A DNA stretch of 64,000 nucleotides from Shewanella benthica KT99 (lineage in GTDB: Bacteria > Pseudomonadota > Gammaproteobacteria > Enterobacterales > Shewanellaceae): positions 1-64,000 of the forward strand of contig NZ_ABIC01000021.1 of the NCBI RefSeq assembly GCF_000172075.1. Direction: 5' to 3'. Within the stretch, counting starts at the first letter, position 1; the number at the start of each line of letters is the position of its first letter. The translations under genes were made by a program, and so were the position numbers. The notes under the pieces are model-generated. The model saw only the letters and a list, made by a program, of their open reading frames with translations, was not told the origin of the DNA and searched no databases. Below, in pieces: positions 17,971 through 26,678 of the stretch.

Positions 17971-18084
17971 GTATTTGATTGGCAAGGCAGTGACGATAGA
18001 ACTCTCTATCTGATGCATGGCTGGTAGCTCCCATGTATTTGATTGGCAAGGCAGTGACGATAGAAGTGTCTATTTGATGCATGA
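17971..18084. repeat. 64-bp tandem duplication between hypE and hypA
   Basis: The 50-bp stretch at 17971-18020 (starting GTATTTGATTGGCAAGGCAG) recurs at 18035-18084 with only a few changes, a period of 64 bp. A further partial copy of the intervening segment (TGCATGGC-GGTAG) reaches into the hypA start at 17951. Each copy carries an ATGCAT resembling the first codons of hypA. Confidence 0.85.
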
Positions 18085-19101
18085 TTAACAGATCCTTGGC
18101 AGTAGTTCACCCTGAGGGAGATCGAGATAGCGATGACTTCCCCAAGGCGTTTCGATAACGACTTTCCCAAGGTGCTCATCGGTCACAGTGCCTATGATGA
18201 CGGCATTCTCGCAGTGACCGTAGCGCTGCATTATCTCTAACGCTCCCGCGGCGATCTCCTGGGGGAGTGCGATGATAAACGTCCCTTCGTTGGCTAGGTC
18301 ATGGGCCTCAAACCCATAGAGTTCACACAAACCTGTCACTTCATCACTGATAGGGATGGCTGATTCTTCAACCTTAATGCCGACATTCGAGGCGAGGGCC
18401 CACTCATTGAGGACTGCGGCTAACCCACCTCGTGTTGCATCGCGCATGGCATGGATGTCGATATTTGCCGCGATTAGCTGCTCGACCACCGGCCATAAAT
18501 TGGCGCAATCACTGGTGAGCTCAGACTCGAGAGAAAGCGCCTCTCTGGCCATCAAGATAGCGGCGCCATGACGTCCTATGTCTCGTGAGACTATGATGGC
18601 ATCACCTTGCTGAATGTTCTTGACCGAGATCCCCTTGAGCAACACACGTCCCACACCGGAAGTATTAATGAACACACCATCGGCGCAGCCTCTAGGCACC
18701 ACCTTGGTATCTCCGCAGACGATGCGCGTGCCACTCTTGGCCAGTTCCTGGCGCATACTCGCGGCGATAGTTTTCAGTTTAGCTATCTCAAAACCCTCCT
18801 CGATGATGAAGCTACAACTCAGGTATTGCGGCTCTGCGCCCATCATTGCCAGATCGTTAACCGTTCCTGCGATAGCCAGTTTGCCGATATCGCCGCCGGC
18901 GAAGAAGATAGGGGAGACGGTAAACGAATCTGTGGTAAACGCCGTCTCACCGGAGAGGTTGAGCAGTGCCGCATCCTCTTCGCTGTTTAAGATCGAATTA
19001 TGAAATTCACTGAAGAAAACATCCTGGATCAGGGCATTCATCTCTTTACCACCGCCACCATGACTAAGTTGCACGTATTTACTCTTCATTTTATTCGACA
19101 T
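18085..19101 (-). CDS. hypE: Hydrogenase maturation protein HypE
   Basis: A 338-residue PurM/AIR-synthase-like protein that dehydrates the carbamoyl group carried on its C-terminal cysteine to thiocyanate, the source of the cyanide ligands of the NiFe site. It has LSHGGGGKEMN near the N-terminus, TDSFTVSPIFFAGGDIGKLA, DATRGGLAAVLNE, and the essential C-terminal LPRIC. Only 2 bp separate it from hypD. The start could also be M5, ATG at 19089. Confidence 0.96.
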   Translation of the reverse strand: MSNKMKSKYVQLSHGGGGKEMNALIQDVFFSEFHNSILNSEEDAALLNLSGETAFTTDSFTVSPIFFAGGDIGKLAIAGTVNDLAMMGAEPQYLSCSFIIEEGFEIAKLKTIAASMRQELAKSGTRIVCGDTKVVPRGCADGVFINTSGVGRVLLKGISVKNIQQGDAIIVSRDIGRHGAAILMAREALSLESELTSDCANLWPVVEQLIAANIDIHAMRDATRGGLAAVLNEWALASNVGIKVEESAIPISDEVTGLCELYGFEAHDLANEGTFIIALPQEIAAGALEIMQRYGHCENAVIIGTVTDEHLGKVVIETPWGSHRYLDLPQGELLPRIC

Positions 19102-19103
19102 GG

Positions 19104-20219
19104 TTAAACTCCGTTGTAGCGGTAATAAGCGTTACAGGCACCTTCAGAGCTGACCATACAGCTGCCCAGTGGTGATTCAGGGCTGCAACCTCGTCCGAAC
19201 ACTCTGCAATCTTTAGGGTTGGCGAGTCCGCGCAGGATATCACCACACTGACAGGCCTTATGGTCGTCGATCTCTTTGACCGGCAACCTGTCGGCGTATA
19301 TGAGTTCAGCATCTCGGTGGGCATATTGAGCTCTCAGTTTCAGGGCGGAGTTTGGCAGCGGGCCGAGTCCACGCCAGCGGAAATCACCTCTTATGTCGAA
19401 AAAATGCTTGTTCTTCTCCTGTGCGGTAAGGTTGCCCTCTTCGGTCACTGCTCGGCTATATTGCACATCGAGCTCGGCAATGCCTTGGGCTTTTTGTTTG
19501 GCAATTCTTAGGATGGACTCCATGACATCGACAGGTTCGAACCCAGATATCACGACCGGTGTATGGTATTTTTCAACCACAGGGCGGTAGACCTTAGCAC
19601 CCGTTATCACGCTAACGTGAGCCGGGCCGATAAATGCGTTAACCGTCGCCCTTGGATCCGCCATGACCGCATCGATTGCCGGTGGCACTAATACATGGTT
19701 GATGTGGAACAGCAGGTTATTGATATTTCTCTTTTCTGCCTGTTCGACTAGTACCGCCGTCATAGGGGTAGATGTTTCGAAGCCGATAGCGAAGAAGATA
19801 ACGGTTTTATCCGGGTTCTCGGTGGCGATAGCCAGGGTATCGAGGGGATCGTAAATCGGACGAATATCGCACCCTTTCGCCCTGAACTCGGCAAGGCTGC
19901 CCATCGAACCCGGCACCCTGATCATGTCGCCTAATGTGACGAGAATGACATTAGCTTGACTGGCAAGTGTCGTGGCATGATCGATACGCTCTTTAGGCAT
20001 AATACACACAGGGCATCCGGGCCCATGAATGAATTTGATGTTCTCAGGTAAGAGCTGATTCAAGCCATACTTCATGATGGTGTGAGTGTGACCGCCGCAC
20101 ACTTCCATGATATTAATCGGCTCTGAACATTTTCTCGCTTCTATGGCGATCATCTCAGCCAGTTTAGCGATGGTTTTAGGGTCTCTAAATCCTTGATAAA
20201 GTGATTTCAGTGCTAACAT
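19104..20219 (-). CDS. hypD: Hydrogenase maturation protein HypD
   Basis: A 371-residue iron-sulfur scaffold on which the Fe(CN)2CO group is assembled together with HypC and HypE. It has the conserved CGGHTHTIMKYG, GPGCPVCIMPKE and HGPGCP-type motifs and the C-terminal cysteine cluster (CQCGDILRG, CRVFGRGC, GSCMVSSEGAC) that holds the [4Fe-4S] cluster. Length is typical. It is in the tight hypC-hypD-hypE run, with gaps of a few bases. Confidence 0.96.
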   Translation of the reverse strand: MLALKSLYQGFRDPKTIAKLAEMIAIEARKCSEPINIMEVCGGHTHTIMKYGLNQLLPENIKFIHGPGCPVCIMPKERIDHATTLASQANVILVTLGDMIRVPGSMGSLAEFRAKGCDIRPIYDPLDTLAIATENPDKTVIFFAIGFETSTPMTAVLVEQAEKRNINNLLFHINHVLVPPAIDAVMADPRATVNAFIGPAHVSVITGAKVYRPVVEKYHTPVVISGFEPVDVMESILRIAKQKAQGIAELDVQYSRAVTEEGNLTAQEKNKHFFDIRGDFRWRGLGPLPNSALKLRAQYAHRDAELIYADRLPVKEIDDHKACQCGDILRGLANPKDCRVFGRGCSPESPLGSCMVSSEGACNAYYRYNGV

Positions 20220-20223
20220 TCAA

Positions 20224-20463
20224 TTACTCCGCTGCCGCCATTTTTTCGACTATTTCCTGGTAAAGCTCGATGCTCTGTAATGCATCGAATTTATCGATTT
20301 TATTCATGACGAATCCGATGTGGATCAACACATAATCACCCATTTCTAGGGGCTCAGACATCAGGTGTGAGCTGACTTTTCTCCGCACCCCCATGGTTTC
20401 AACGGTGACGCTTTGCTCCTCTTGGTGAAGCTCAACGACCTGGGAAGGAATCGATAGACACAT
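20224..20463 (-). CDS. hypC: Hydrogenase maturation chaperone HypC
   Basis: 79 residues starting MCLSIPSQV, in which the Cys at position 2 is essential for binding the iron centre and the large subunit precursor. The start at 20463 lies 2 bp after the hypB stop; a longer frame from 20496 would hide the N-terminal Met-Cys and overlap hypB, so it is rejected. The C-terminal GDYVLIHIGFVMNKID is typical of the HypC/HupF family. It shuttles between HypD and the HyaB precursor. Confidence 0.95.
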   Translation of the reverse strand: MCLSIPSQVVELHQEEQSVTVETMGVRRKVSSHLMSEPLEMGDYVLIHIGFVMNKIDKFDALQSIELYQEIVEKMAAAE

Positions 20464-20465
20464 GG

Positions 20466-21224
20466 TTACGCTCCTTTTAGGTGAGTATTGAACCAATGAG
20501 CAAGCTGAGTCATCGACTCGCCATCCTTAATTGAGACCTCAAGAACCTCAACGTTAGGATTGAGCTTGTTAACTTGTGCGCGGATCTCGGCGACACTGAA
20601 ATCAAAATGGGGTAGTAGGTCGCACTTGGTGATCAAGACAAGATCGGCGCGGCGGAACATGACCGGATACTTCTCAACTTTATCATCGCCTTCAGGAACC
20701 GATATCATGACGACATTGAGGTGAGCTCCCACATCATAAGATGCCGGGCAGACGAGGTTTCCGACGTTTTCAACGAAGCAGATATCGAGATCTTTCAGTT
20801 CAACATGATGCAGGGCACCATGGACCATAAAGGCATCGAGGTGACAAGCCGAGCCGGTCTGGATCTGATAGGCGTCTATCCCCTTGGCTTTTAGCCTGTC
20901 TGCATCTCGCGACGTTTCCAAATCGCCTTCGATAACGGCATATTTAAGCTCAGTATATTCATGGAGATGTTCAAGCAAGCTTGTTTTACCACTGCCCGGG
21001 CTACTCATTAAATTAAAGGCTGTGACGCCATTGGCTGCAAAATGTTCTCTATTATGGGCGGCTTCAATATCATTTTTATCGAGTATTTTGTGGATAACCG
21101 CTAAGGTTTTCTTATCATTCAGTTGGGGATTACTATGTAGATCGCCGTGAGTGTGATGGTCATGATTATGGGAGTGCTCGTCATGGGAGGGGCGAGTCAG
21201 TGAACAGCCGCAATCTTTACACAT
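20466..21224 (-). CDS. hypB: Hydrogenase nickel incorporation GTPase HypB
   Basis: 252 residues. The N-terminus carries the CxxCGC nickel site (MCKDCGCSL) and a histidine-rich stretch of residues 14-30 (DEHSHNHDHHTHGDLH) that may store nickel. The G domain has SSPGSGKTS (P-loop, about residue 75), ENVGNLVCP, and ITKCDLL. GTP hydrolysis drives nickel insertion with HypA. It is separated from hypF by a 101-bp gap with no visible gene, and leads directly into hypC. Confidence 0.95.
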   Translation of the reverse strand: MCKDCGCSLTRPSHDEHSHNHDHHTHGDLHSNPQLNDKKTLAVIHKILDKNDIEAAHNREHFAANGVTAFNLMSSPGSGKTSLLEHLHEYTELKYAVIEGDLETSRDADRLKAKGIDAYQIQTGSACHLDAFMVHGALHHVELKDLDICFVENVGNLVCPASYDVGAHLNVVMISVPEGDDKVEKYPVMFRRADLVLITKCDLLPHFDFSVAEIRAQVNKLNPNVEVLEVSIKDGESMTQLAHWFNTHLKGA

Positions 21225-21325
21225 TGTTGTACTCCATTTTTAGTCCTGATGATAAATACTGTCTGAAAAAGTGAAACTGTCTTTAATTCCCATCAGGTCA
21301 GTTATTGATTCTTGTTGTTTGGGCG

Positions 21326-23677
21326 TTATTTTTGATGCAAGCTATACCAGAGCTGACCGAGTGCAATACCGCCATCGTTAATCGGAACATGCTGGGGCAT
21401 TAAACGTTGACTCGCCTGCTGCTTAAGCTTTGATATACATAGCTCAGACAGATAGCGGTTTTGAAAGACACCACCAGATAACACCACGGGTAGATATGTA
21501 TGTTGTTTTGCAAGAGTGGTGACGGCATCGCTGAGGCTATGCATAAATCCACGCGCAATCGCACCGACTCTGTGTTCGGTTAATGGCTCTCGAGTTGCGC
21601 TGCATACTAACTGCCTGAACAGGGTATCGAGATGCCACATGCCATCGATAACAGGCAGTGTGTAACAACACGCTTCAGTTGCTATCGAATCGTCGAGTCG
21701 GTTTGCTGCCGCTTCGAGTAACATACCGGCCTGGCCCTCAAACTGTGTTTTCTCTATCAAACCGAGTAACACCGCGACCGCATCGAAAATACGACCGACG
21801 GAAGAGGTTTCGATACAGCAACTCTTGCTGAGCCATAACTTATGCAGGTTCTCTATGAATCTGGGGGAGGTTTTAGTCAAGATGGCCAAGGGGAGTGCGA
21901 GGATTTCATCCAGGGAATATTGCTGAAACAGGATGGCCAGCAGCAAACGCTTCGGATCCTTAATTGCCTGCTCTCCACCTATGAGCATAAAGGGTTTTAT
22001 GTGGCAGACTCGCTCGAAACCATTCACATCGGCGATGAGTGCCTCGCCCCCCCATAAAGACTGATCGTCACCCAGGCCGGTGCCATCGAAGCTAAAACCG
22101 AGTACCTTATCCTTAACCTGATTGACGGCCATGACACTGAGTATATGAGCATGATGATGCTGTACCGTTAACTGTTTAACCCCCTCGTGTTGACAGGCAA
22201 ACAGCTGCGCCCATTTAGAGGGGGCATAGTCAGGATGTTTATCCGTTATGACGGTTTTAGGGTTAAATTGATAAAGGCGTTGAAAGGTGGCCAATGTATC
22301 TTCGAAGTAGCTTTGGGCTTCTAAACTAAACAGATCGCCGATATGAGGGCTTAGCACCATCTTGCCTTCGAACCCGAAGGCGATGCTATTTTTTTGTTGT
22401 GCCCCCACCGCGAGGTGATGCGAGGCACAACCTGCTGGATTGTGTATGCTCAATGGCGCGAAACCACGGGCCAGACGTAACACTTGAACCTCATCTGCGA
22501 CGCATTGAATGACACTGTCATCACAGGCGTTGATGATGGGGCGGTTGTGATCCAAAATTGAATCTACCACATCAGCAAGCTGAGCGATGATCTCATTAGC
22601 ATCGCAAATTATCGGTTCGCCACTGCGATTAGCACTGGTAGCCACTATGGGGGTGTCGAGCGCTTTGAGAAGCAGAGAATGCAGCGGCGTGTAGGGTAAA
22701 AAAACTCCCAATTTATCGATGCCGGGCGCGACTGCCGGGCTTAAATTGAGCGTATTGGAGCGGTTCTTATTCATGATGGTGATGGGTCTTTCCAGTGCAC
22801 AGAGCTGATCCCATTCAAATTGCGAACCTGTCACGATAGATTTTGCCATCTCGAGGCCACTCACCATGACGGCTAATGGTTTACTCGGGCGTCTCTTTCG
22901 CTCCCTCAACCGCTCGACGGCATCATGATTAGTCGCATCGCAGACCAAGTGGAAGCCGCCGAGTCCTTTGATGGCAATGATCTCTCCCTTCGACAATCGC
23001 TCGACAGTCTCTGTTAATGCCGCGTCTTTTTCTGCCAGGAGTTCACCCTCTCGAGAGAGTAAGGACAGCTGAGGCCCGCACTGCGGGCAGCTGACGGGTT
23101 GAGCATGGTAACGCCTGTCTAATGGATCGAGATAGGATGCCTCACAACTGGAACACATGGAAAAACTTGCCATTGATGTGTGTTTTCTGTCATAGGGTAA
23201 GGCTTTTATCAGTGTGTATCTGGGCCCACAATTAGTGCAGTTAGTAAACGGGTAGCGGTAATGACGGTTAACGGGGTCGTTAATCTCATCCAAACAGGTG
23301 CTGCAACAACTCTTATCCGGGGAAATCGCTACAACCGCAGTTACGTTGTCATCGCTGGCCACTATGATGAAATCCTGGCAATCCTGAAGCCGTTGCACTT
23401 GCGTTGATCTTAGGGTGTCGATGCGAGCGAGCGGGGGGGGAGAGGCATCAAAATGCGCAATAAAACGGTCTATATTGCGTCGTTCCCCCTGAACTTCAAT
23501 GGTGACTCCCTGGCCGTTGTTGAGCACGAACCCGCTGAGGTTTTCGTCCCGGGCATGGCGATAGACGAAAGGCCGGAAACCGACCCCCTGAACGATACCT
23601 GTGACAAGGATTTCGACCCTTACAGCCGAGTCCGGCAGTAAGGAAGAGAGAGGCTTGTTTTCTCTGGTTTCAATCAT
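21326..23677 (-). CDS. hypF: Carbamoyltransferase HypF
   Basis: 783 residues with all HypF domains in order: acylphosphatase (GIVQGVGFRPFVYRHA, residues about 29-44), two zinc fingers (CSTCLDE / CTNCGPRY and CSSCEASY / CPQCGPQL, about 122-205), a YrdC-like domain (KGLGGFHLVCDATN, KRRPSKPLAVM) and a Kae1-like domain with the metal motif QHHHAH near residue 510. It ends VLSGGVFQNRYL and INDGGIALGQ. It makes the carbamoyl adenylate and transfers carbamoyl to HypE, the first step of cyanide-ligand synthesis. Confidence 0.96.
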   Translation of the reverse strand: MIETRENKPLSSLLPDSAVRVEILVTGIVQGVGFRPFVYRHARDENLSGFVLNNGQGVTIEVQGERRNIDRFIAHFDASPPPLARIDTLRSTQVQRLQDCQDFIIVASDDNVTAVVAISPDKSCCSTCLDEINDPVNRHYRYPFTNCTNCGPRYTLIKALPYDRKHTSMASFSMCSSCEASYLDPLDRRYHAQPVSCPQCGPQLSLLSREGELLAEKDAALTETVERLSKGEIIAIKGLGGFHLVCDATNHDAVERLRERKRRPSKPLAVMVSGLEMAKSIVTGSQFEWDQLCALERPITIMNKNRSNTLNLSPAVAPGIDKLGVFLPYTPLHSLLLKALDTPIVATSANRSGEPIICDANEIIAQLADVVDSILDHNRPIINACDDSVIQCVADEVQVLRLARGFAPLSIHNPAGCASHHLAVGAQQKNSIAFGFEGKMVLSPHIGDLFSLEAQSYFEDTLATFQRLYQFNPKTVITDKHPDYAPSKWAQLFACQHEGVKQLTVQHHHAHILSVMAVNQVKDKVLGFSFDGTGLGDDQSLWGGEALIADVNGFERVCHIKPFMLIGGEQAIKDPKRLLLAILFQQYSLDEILALPLAILTKTSPRFIENLHKLWLSKSCCIETSSVGRIFDAVAVLLGLIEKTQFEGQAGMLLEAAANRLDDSIATEACCYTLPVIDGMWHLDTLFRQLVCSATREPLTEHRVGAIARGFMHSLSDAVTTLAKQHTYLPVVLSGGVFQNRYLSELCISKLKQQASQRLMPQHVPINDGGIALGQLWYSLHQK

Positions 23678-23680
23678 AGG

Positions 23681-25420
23681 CTATTGTCTTCGCTTTTTAA
23701 GATAAAGCCCGCCGACGGCGAGGTTGTTACCATCGAGATCCAGTTTATGATTGATTTTTAGAGGGAAATTTTTACCCAGTCGTAGAGATAACCTTTGAGT
23801 CAGCACTTCGTTGGCAAACTCACTGCCTGCCAATACGACCGAACTGATCCCAATATTGAGATCCAGATGTTCAATCCAGTTCGCCAGAAAGTCGGCCAGA
23901 GAATCCTGCATACCAAATGCCAATTTGTATGAGTCTCTATCATCGGCTAAGCGGAAACTGATCAGTGACCCCAGTGTTTTGCACCAGTTAAGGCTTCTAT
24001 GGGCTTCACCTTTAGTCAGGGGGTAATCGATTCGAGGCGAATTAGACCCTCTGTGAGCCATGGCGCAACCGATTAAGGCATCGGATAGTGCATCTTTAGT
24101 CAAGGTCTTGGTTGGAAGCCCGAGGATCACCGCCGCAATAGCCCAAAGGCTCTGCAGATTATCCGTTGGCGTGGCTAATTTCAGATCCAGCAGTCTGAGA
24201 TAATCATCGGGATATTTCTGTTTAAACTTGTTAACCACGTCACGTTGAGGGCTCTGCTCCAGGTGATGGTAGATGTCATAGCCTATGCTAGGAAGCGTTG
24301 GCAGAGAGAAGAATAACTCAGCGTTTTGAGCTCGGTCTAGAGTCACAATCTGGCCAGTCTGCTGCTGACTGAAGTAGATCACAGCGCTGTTTTTACCCTG
24401 ACCACTCTCAAGATTTCCTGCGTGAAGGGCGCAGAGCCCGGCGTCACTTCTTTTGTCATCAGTTCCATCGGTATCCGACTGAGTACAGCTAATCAGCCCC
24501 TTTTTCCACCTCGCGACTATGCCGTTGAAACTCGCTTCGTCGTGCAGAGGCTCCGGGGCATTATCTAAAACGACTAGGGGGTCATTATTGTCGGTTTCAC
24601 TGGATATTGTACTCCATGCAGATTGGATCCAAACCATGGGTTTACTGAGGTGGTCGCCATGAAAATAGACCCAATCGATCCCTTTCTGCCTTAATATTTC
24701 ACACAGAACGACCATGGCACGGTTATAGGCAAAGCAGAGATCGTAAAGTGGCGCATCAAGTTTTGGGTGTGCGTTAACCGGGCGGGCGGTGATTAACGGT
24801 TTTTCGATACTCGACAGGGCTAAGATGTGATGATCTTTCAGGTGAAACTGGGCGTTAAGTGTATTGGGGTTACAGATAAGCAGCTTATCCCGGCCCGTAT
24901 GACTTAAAGGCGAAAGACTCAAGGTGATGGGATCTTTGTTTGGAAGTTGAGCTTCGCCATCTCTTAGTAGAGTCTCGGCAATTGATACAAGATCGGTATA
25001 GGAGAGACCAAAGTGCGCTTTATGAAGACGGCTTGCCCCATGGCAGCAATCGCACTTTAAGGAGATATCGCCAAACAGTGGGGATTGATTATCACCGAAT
25101 TTTGGCAGACATTGCTGACAGAATTCCTGCTCTACCTTGGCATCGGGTAATAGTTGATGGCTCCCCATACGAGAATCGATCAAAGAGATGCGTGAATCTG
25201 TTAACCACACTGAGATAAGGAAATCTTGCGCAATCGCATCAGCGAGGGATTCAAGCTGCTTTAGCTCACCCTTAGCCTCGATAAAATAGACCTGCTTTTG
25301 ATAACCTACCGTAATGTCTAGCTGGTCATGATTAAGGTATTGATTACATAAGTGTGCATAGAGGGGAACCTGCCTCGAGCAGGTAAATTCAAACCTAATA
25401 TTCTTCATTATAATTAACAC
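23681..25420 (-). CDS. HypF-related protein (divergent, probably non-catalytic paralogue)
   Basis: 579 residues, 3 bp upstream of hypF. An N-terminal alpha/beta segment (residues about 5-85) sits where HypF has acylphosphatase, then a possible zinc pair (FCQQC near 93, LKCDCCH near 113). The C-terminal third tracks HypF: IAAVILGLPTKTL against HypF DAVAVLLGLIEKT, and VVLAGSEFANEVL against VVLSGGVFQNRYL. The HypF catalytic marks are absent: no VQGVGFRPF, no KPLAVM, no HHHAH. I therefore read it as a decayed-catalysis paralogue, perhaps a maturation chaperone for this hydrogenase. The start could be ATG at 25408; either way it overlaps hyaD slightly. As I recall, Shewanella hya clusters have an unnamed gene in this position. 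Confidence 0.7.
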   Translation of the reverse strand: MLIIMKNIRFEFTCSRQVPLYAHLCNQYLNHDQLDITVGYQKQVYFIEAKGELKQLESLADAIAQDFLISVWLTDSRISLIDSRMGSHQLLPDAKVEQEFCQQCLPKFGDNQSPLFGDISLKCDCCHGASRLHKAHFGLSYTDLVSIAETLLRDGEAQLPNKDPITLSLSPLSHTGRDKLLICNPNTLNAQFHLKDHHILALSSIEKPLITARPVNAHPKLDAPLYDLCFAYNRAMVVLCEILRQKGIDWVYFHGDHLSKPMVWIQSAWSTISSETDNNDPLVVLDNAPEPLHDEASFNGIVARWKKGLISCTQSDTDGTDDKRSDAGLCALHAGNLESGQGKNSAVIYFSQQQTGQIVTLDRAQNAELFFSLPTLPSIGYDIYHHLEQSPQRDVVNKFKQKYPDDYLRLLDLKLATPTDNLQSLWAIAAVILGLPTKTLTKDALSDALIGCAMAHRGSNSPRIDYPLTKGEAHRSLNWCKTLGSLISFRLADDRDSYKLAFGMQDSLADFLANWIEHLDLNIGISSVVLAGSEFANEVLTQRLSLRLGKNFPLKINHKLDLDGNNLAVGGLYLKKRRQ

Positions 25421-25952
25421 CGCGTTTGTATGACTCGGGGATTAAGGTGTTGATATCTGTTTCGTTGATGCGTTTGCAGCTGAAATCAAGCCGATTAAGA
25501 TGCGCTAAAAGTGTTTTTTCCATCAAGGGAACTGCAGCTTCTACCAAGGGGGTTAAGCCTAAGGTCATAGGCTCGAGTACGGTTGGGGTGACACCTAAGA
25601 TATAGGTTTTAGGACGATCGCCGACCATATCCATCATGTTCAATGTTTGCAGCATTTCGACTTCGTGAGCACTGCCTTGCCAGTCGATTTCTGCCGGAGC
25701 CTTATCGAAATCGAAAAAATAGACTTGCCCGGGTTGGACATCTTTTGCGTTGACTGTATCGACCACAATCAAGTAGTCATATTGACAGATAATCGGGATT
25801 AACGCCTGAGCGAGTGTGCCACCATCTGTAATATCCAACTGGTCCTTTTCGTGGCTGAACGTATAATTTTCAGCGATATAATTGACGAAATGTACACCGA
25901 TACCTTCATCCGCGTACAGGACATTGCCAATGCCTAGGAGTAATACCTTCAT
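25395..25952 (-). CDS. hyaD: Hydrogenase maturation protease HyaD
   Basis: A 185-residue HybD/HyaD-family endopeptidase that removes the C-terminal tail of the large subunit after nickel insertion. LLGIGNVLYADEGIGVHFV is the family signature; nickel-sensing residues are probably Glu16, Asp65 (VVDTVNAKD) and His96 (GSAHEVEM). Ends at 25395, overlapping the HypF-like gene by about 14-26 bp. Its substrate is the HyaB tail after DPCMACSVH encoded just upstream. Confidence 0.94.
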   Translation of the reverse strand: MKVLLLGIGNVLYADEGIGVHFVNYIAENYTFSHEKDQLDITDGGTLAQALIPIICQYDYLIVVDTVNAKDVQPGQVYFFDFDKAPAEIDWQGSAHEVEMLQTLNMMDMVGDRPKTYILGVTPTVLEPMTLGLTPLVEAAVPLMEKTLLAHLNRLDFSCKRINETDINTLIPESYKRGVNYNEEY

Positions 25953-25990
25953 TCAAACCGCACCTTGTTGTTAGTGACTATCATCATGGC

Positions 25991-26656
25991 TTAGTGTTTA
26001 TTGTGGTAATCATAACCAGAGATAATGGAATCTACAGAGTTATGCTTGAACCTGATGCCCGACCATATGGCCATATAAACATGGACAAGAACAAAGATGA
26101 TAAACACCCAAGTCATATAGTGGTGCCAAATTCTGATCTGTGCCAGACCCCCCATTTGTGCGGTGATCCAGGCTGCACCATCCCACATCATGCCAGCCAT
26201 TCCCAGGTGATAGACATTGGCGTACAGTACCAGGCCAGTGATACAGATGAGCAGGGCCATTAGGGATATGACCACGTAGGTCGTAAACTGTAATGGTCCA
26301 TAGACACCCGCTTTATTAAGGTGTCCCATCCACAGGTAAGATTTTAAGTTTTTAACCCAGCTACTTACACTCGATACATCGCGAAAAGATCGACGTTCTA
26401 TGTCGCTCTTGCCGAAGAAAAAGAGGTAAAAGCGCACTAGGGTGATGGCGGTTAACGCGAAGCCAAACACTAAGTGAGCAAAGCGGATATAGCTCTGAAC
26501 CTGAATGTCGTTAGTTTCAGGCGCCACTAAAAATGGCCAAGATATATAAAATCCTGTGATAACCAGAACGAGTATCGATAGCGCACGCAGCCAGTGAAAA
26601 ATCCGGATCGCAGGACTGAAGATTAAGTCTCTAGTATGGGTCGCAGAATGATTCAT
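25991..26656 (-). CDS. hyaC: Hydrogenase cytochrome b subunit HyaC
   Basis: A 221-residue Ni/Fe-hydrogenase 1 b-type cytochrome with four membrane segments (about 20-40, 55-75, 122-145, 178-200). Likely haem ligands include His in IFHWLRALS, FAHLVFG, IWHHYMTWVF and VLVHVYMAIW. It anchors HyaAB on the periplasmic face of the inner membrane and passes electrons from hydrogen to quinone. It starts 22 bp after the large-subunit gene. Confidence 0.95.
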   Translation of the reverse strand: MNHSATHTRDLIFSPAIRIFHWLRALSILVLVITGFYISWPFLVAPETNDIQVQSYIRFAHLVFGFALTAITLVRFYLFFFGKSDIERRSFRDVSSVSSWVKNLKSYLWMGHLNKAGVYGPLQFTTYVVISLMALLICITGLVLYANVYHLGMAGMMWDGAAWITAQMGGLAQIRIWHHYMTWVFIIFVLVHVYMAIWSGIRFKHNSVDSIISGYDYHNKH

Positions 26657-26678
26657 TTTGCTTTCCCTCCCTTAGTGA

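Noticed and set aside
17608..18018. Long form of HypA starting at 18018
   Set aside because: It would bury the nickel-binding Met1-His2 and comes from a tandem duplication of the start region; 17955 gives the canonical MHEYSIV start.
20224..20496. Long form of HypC starting at 20496
   Set aside because: HypC needs Cys2 after Met1; MCLSIP at 20463 fits, and the extension lies within hypB.
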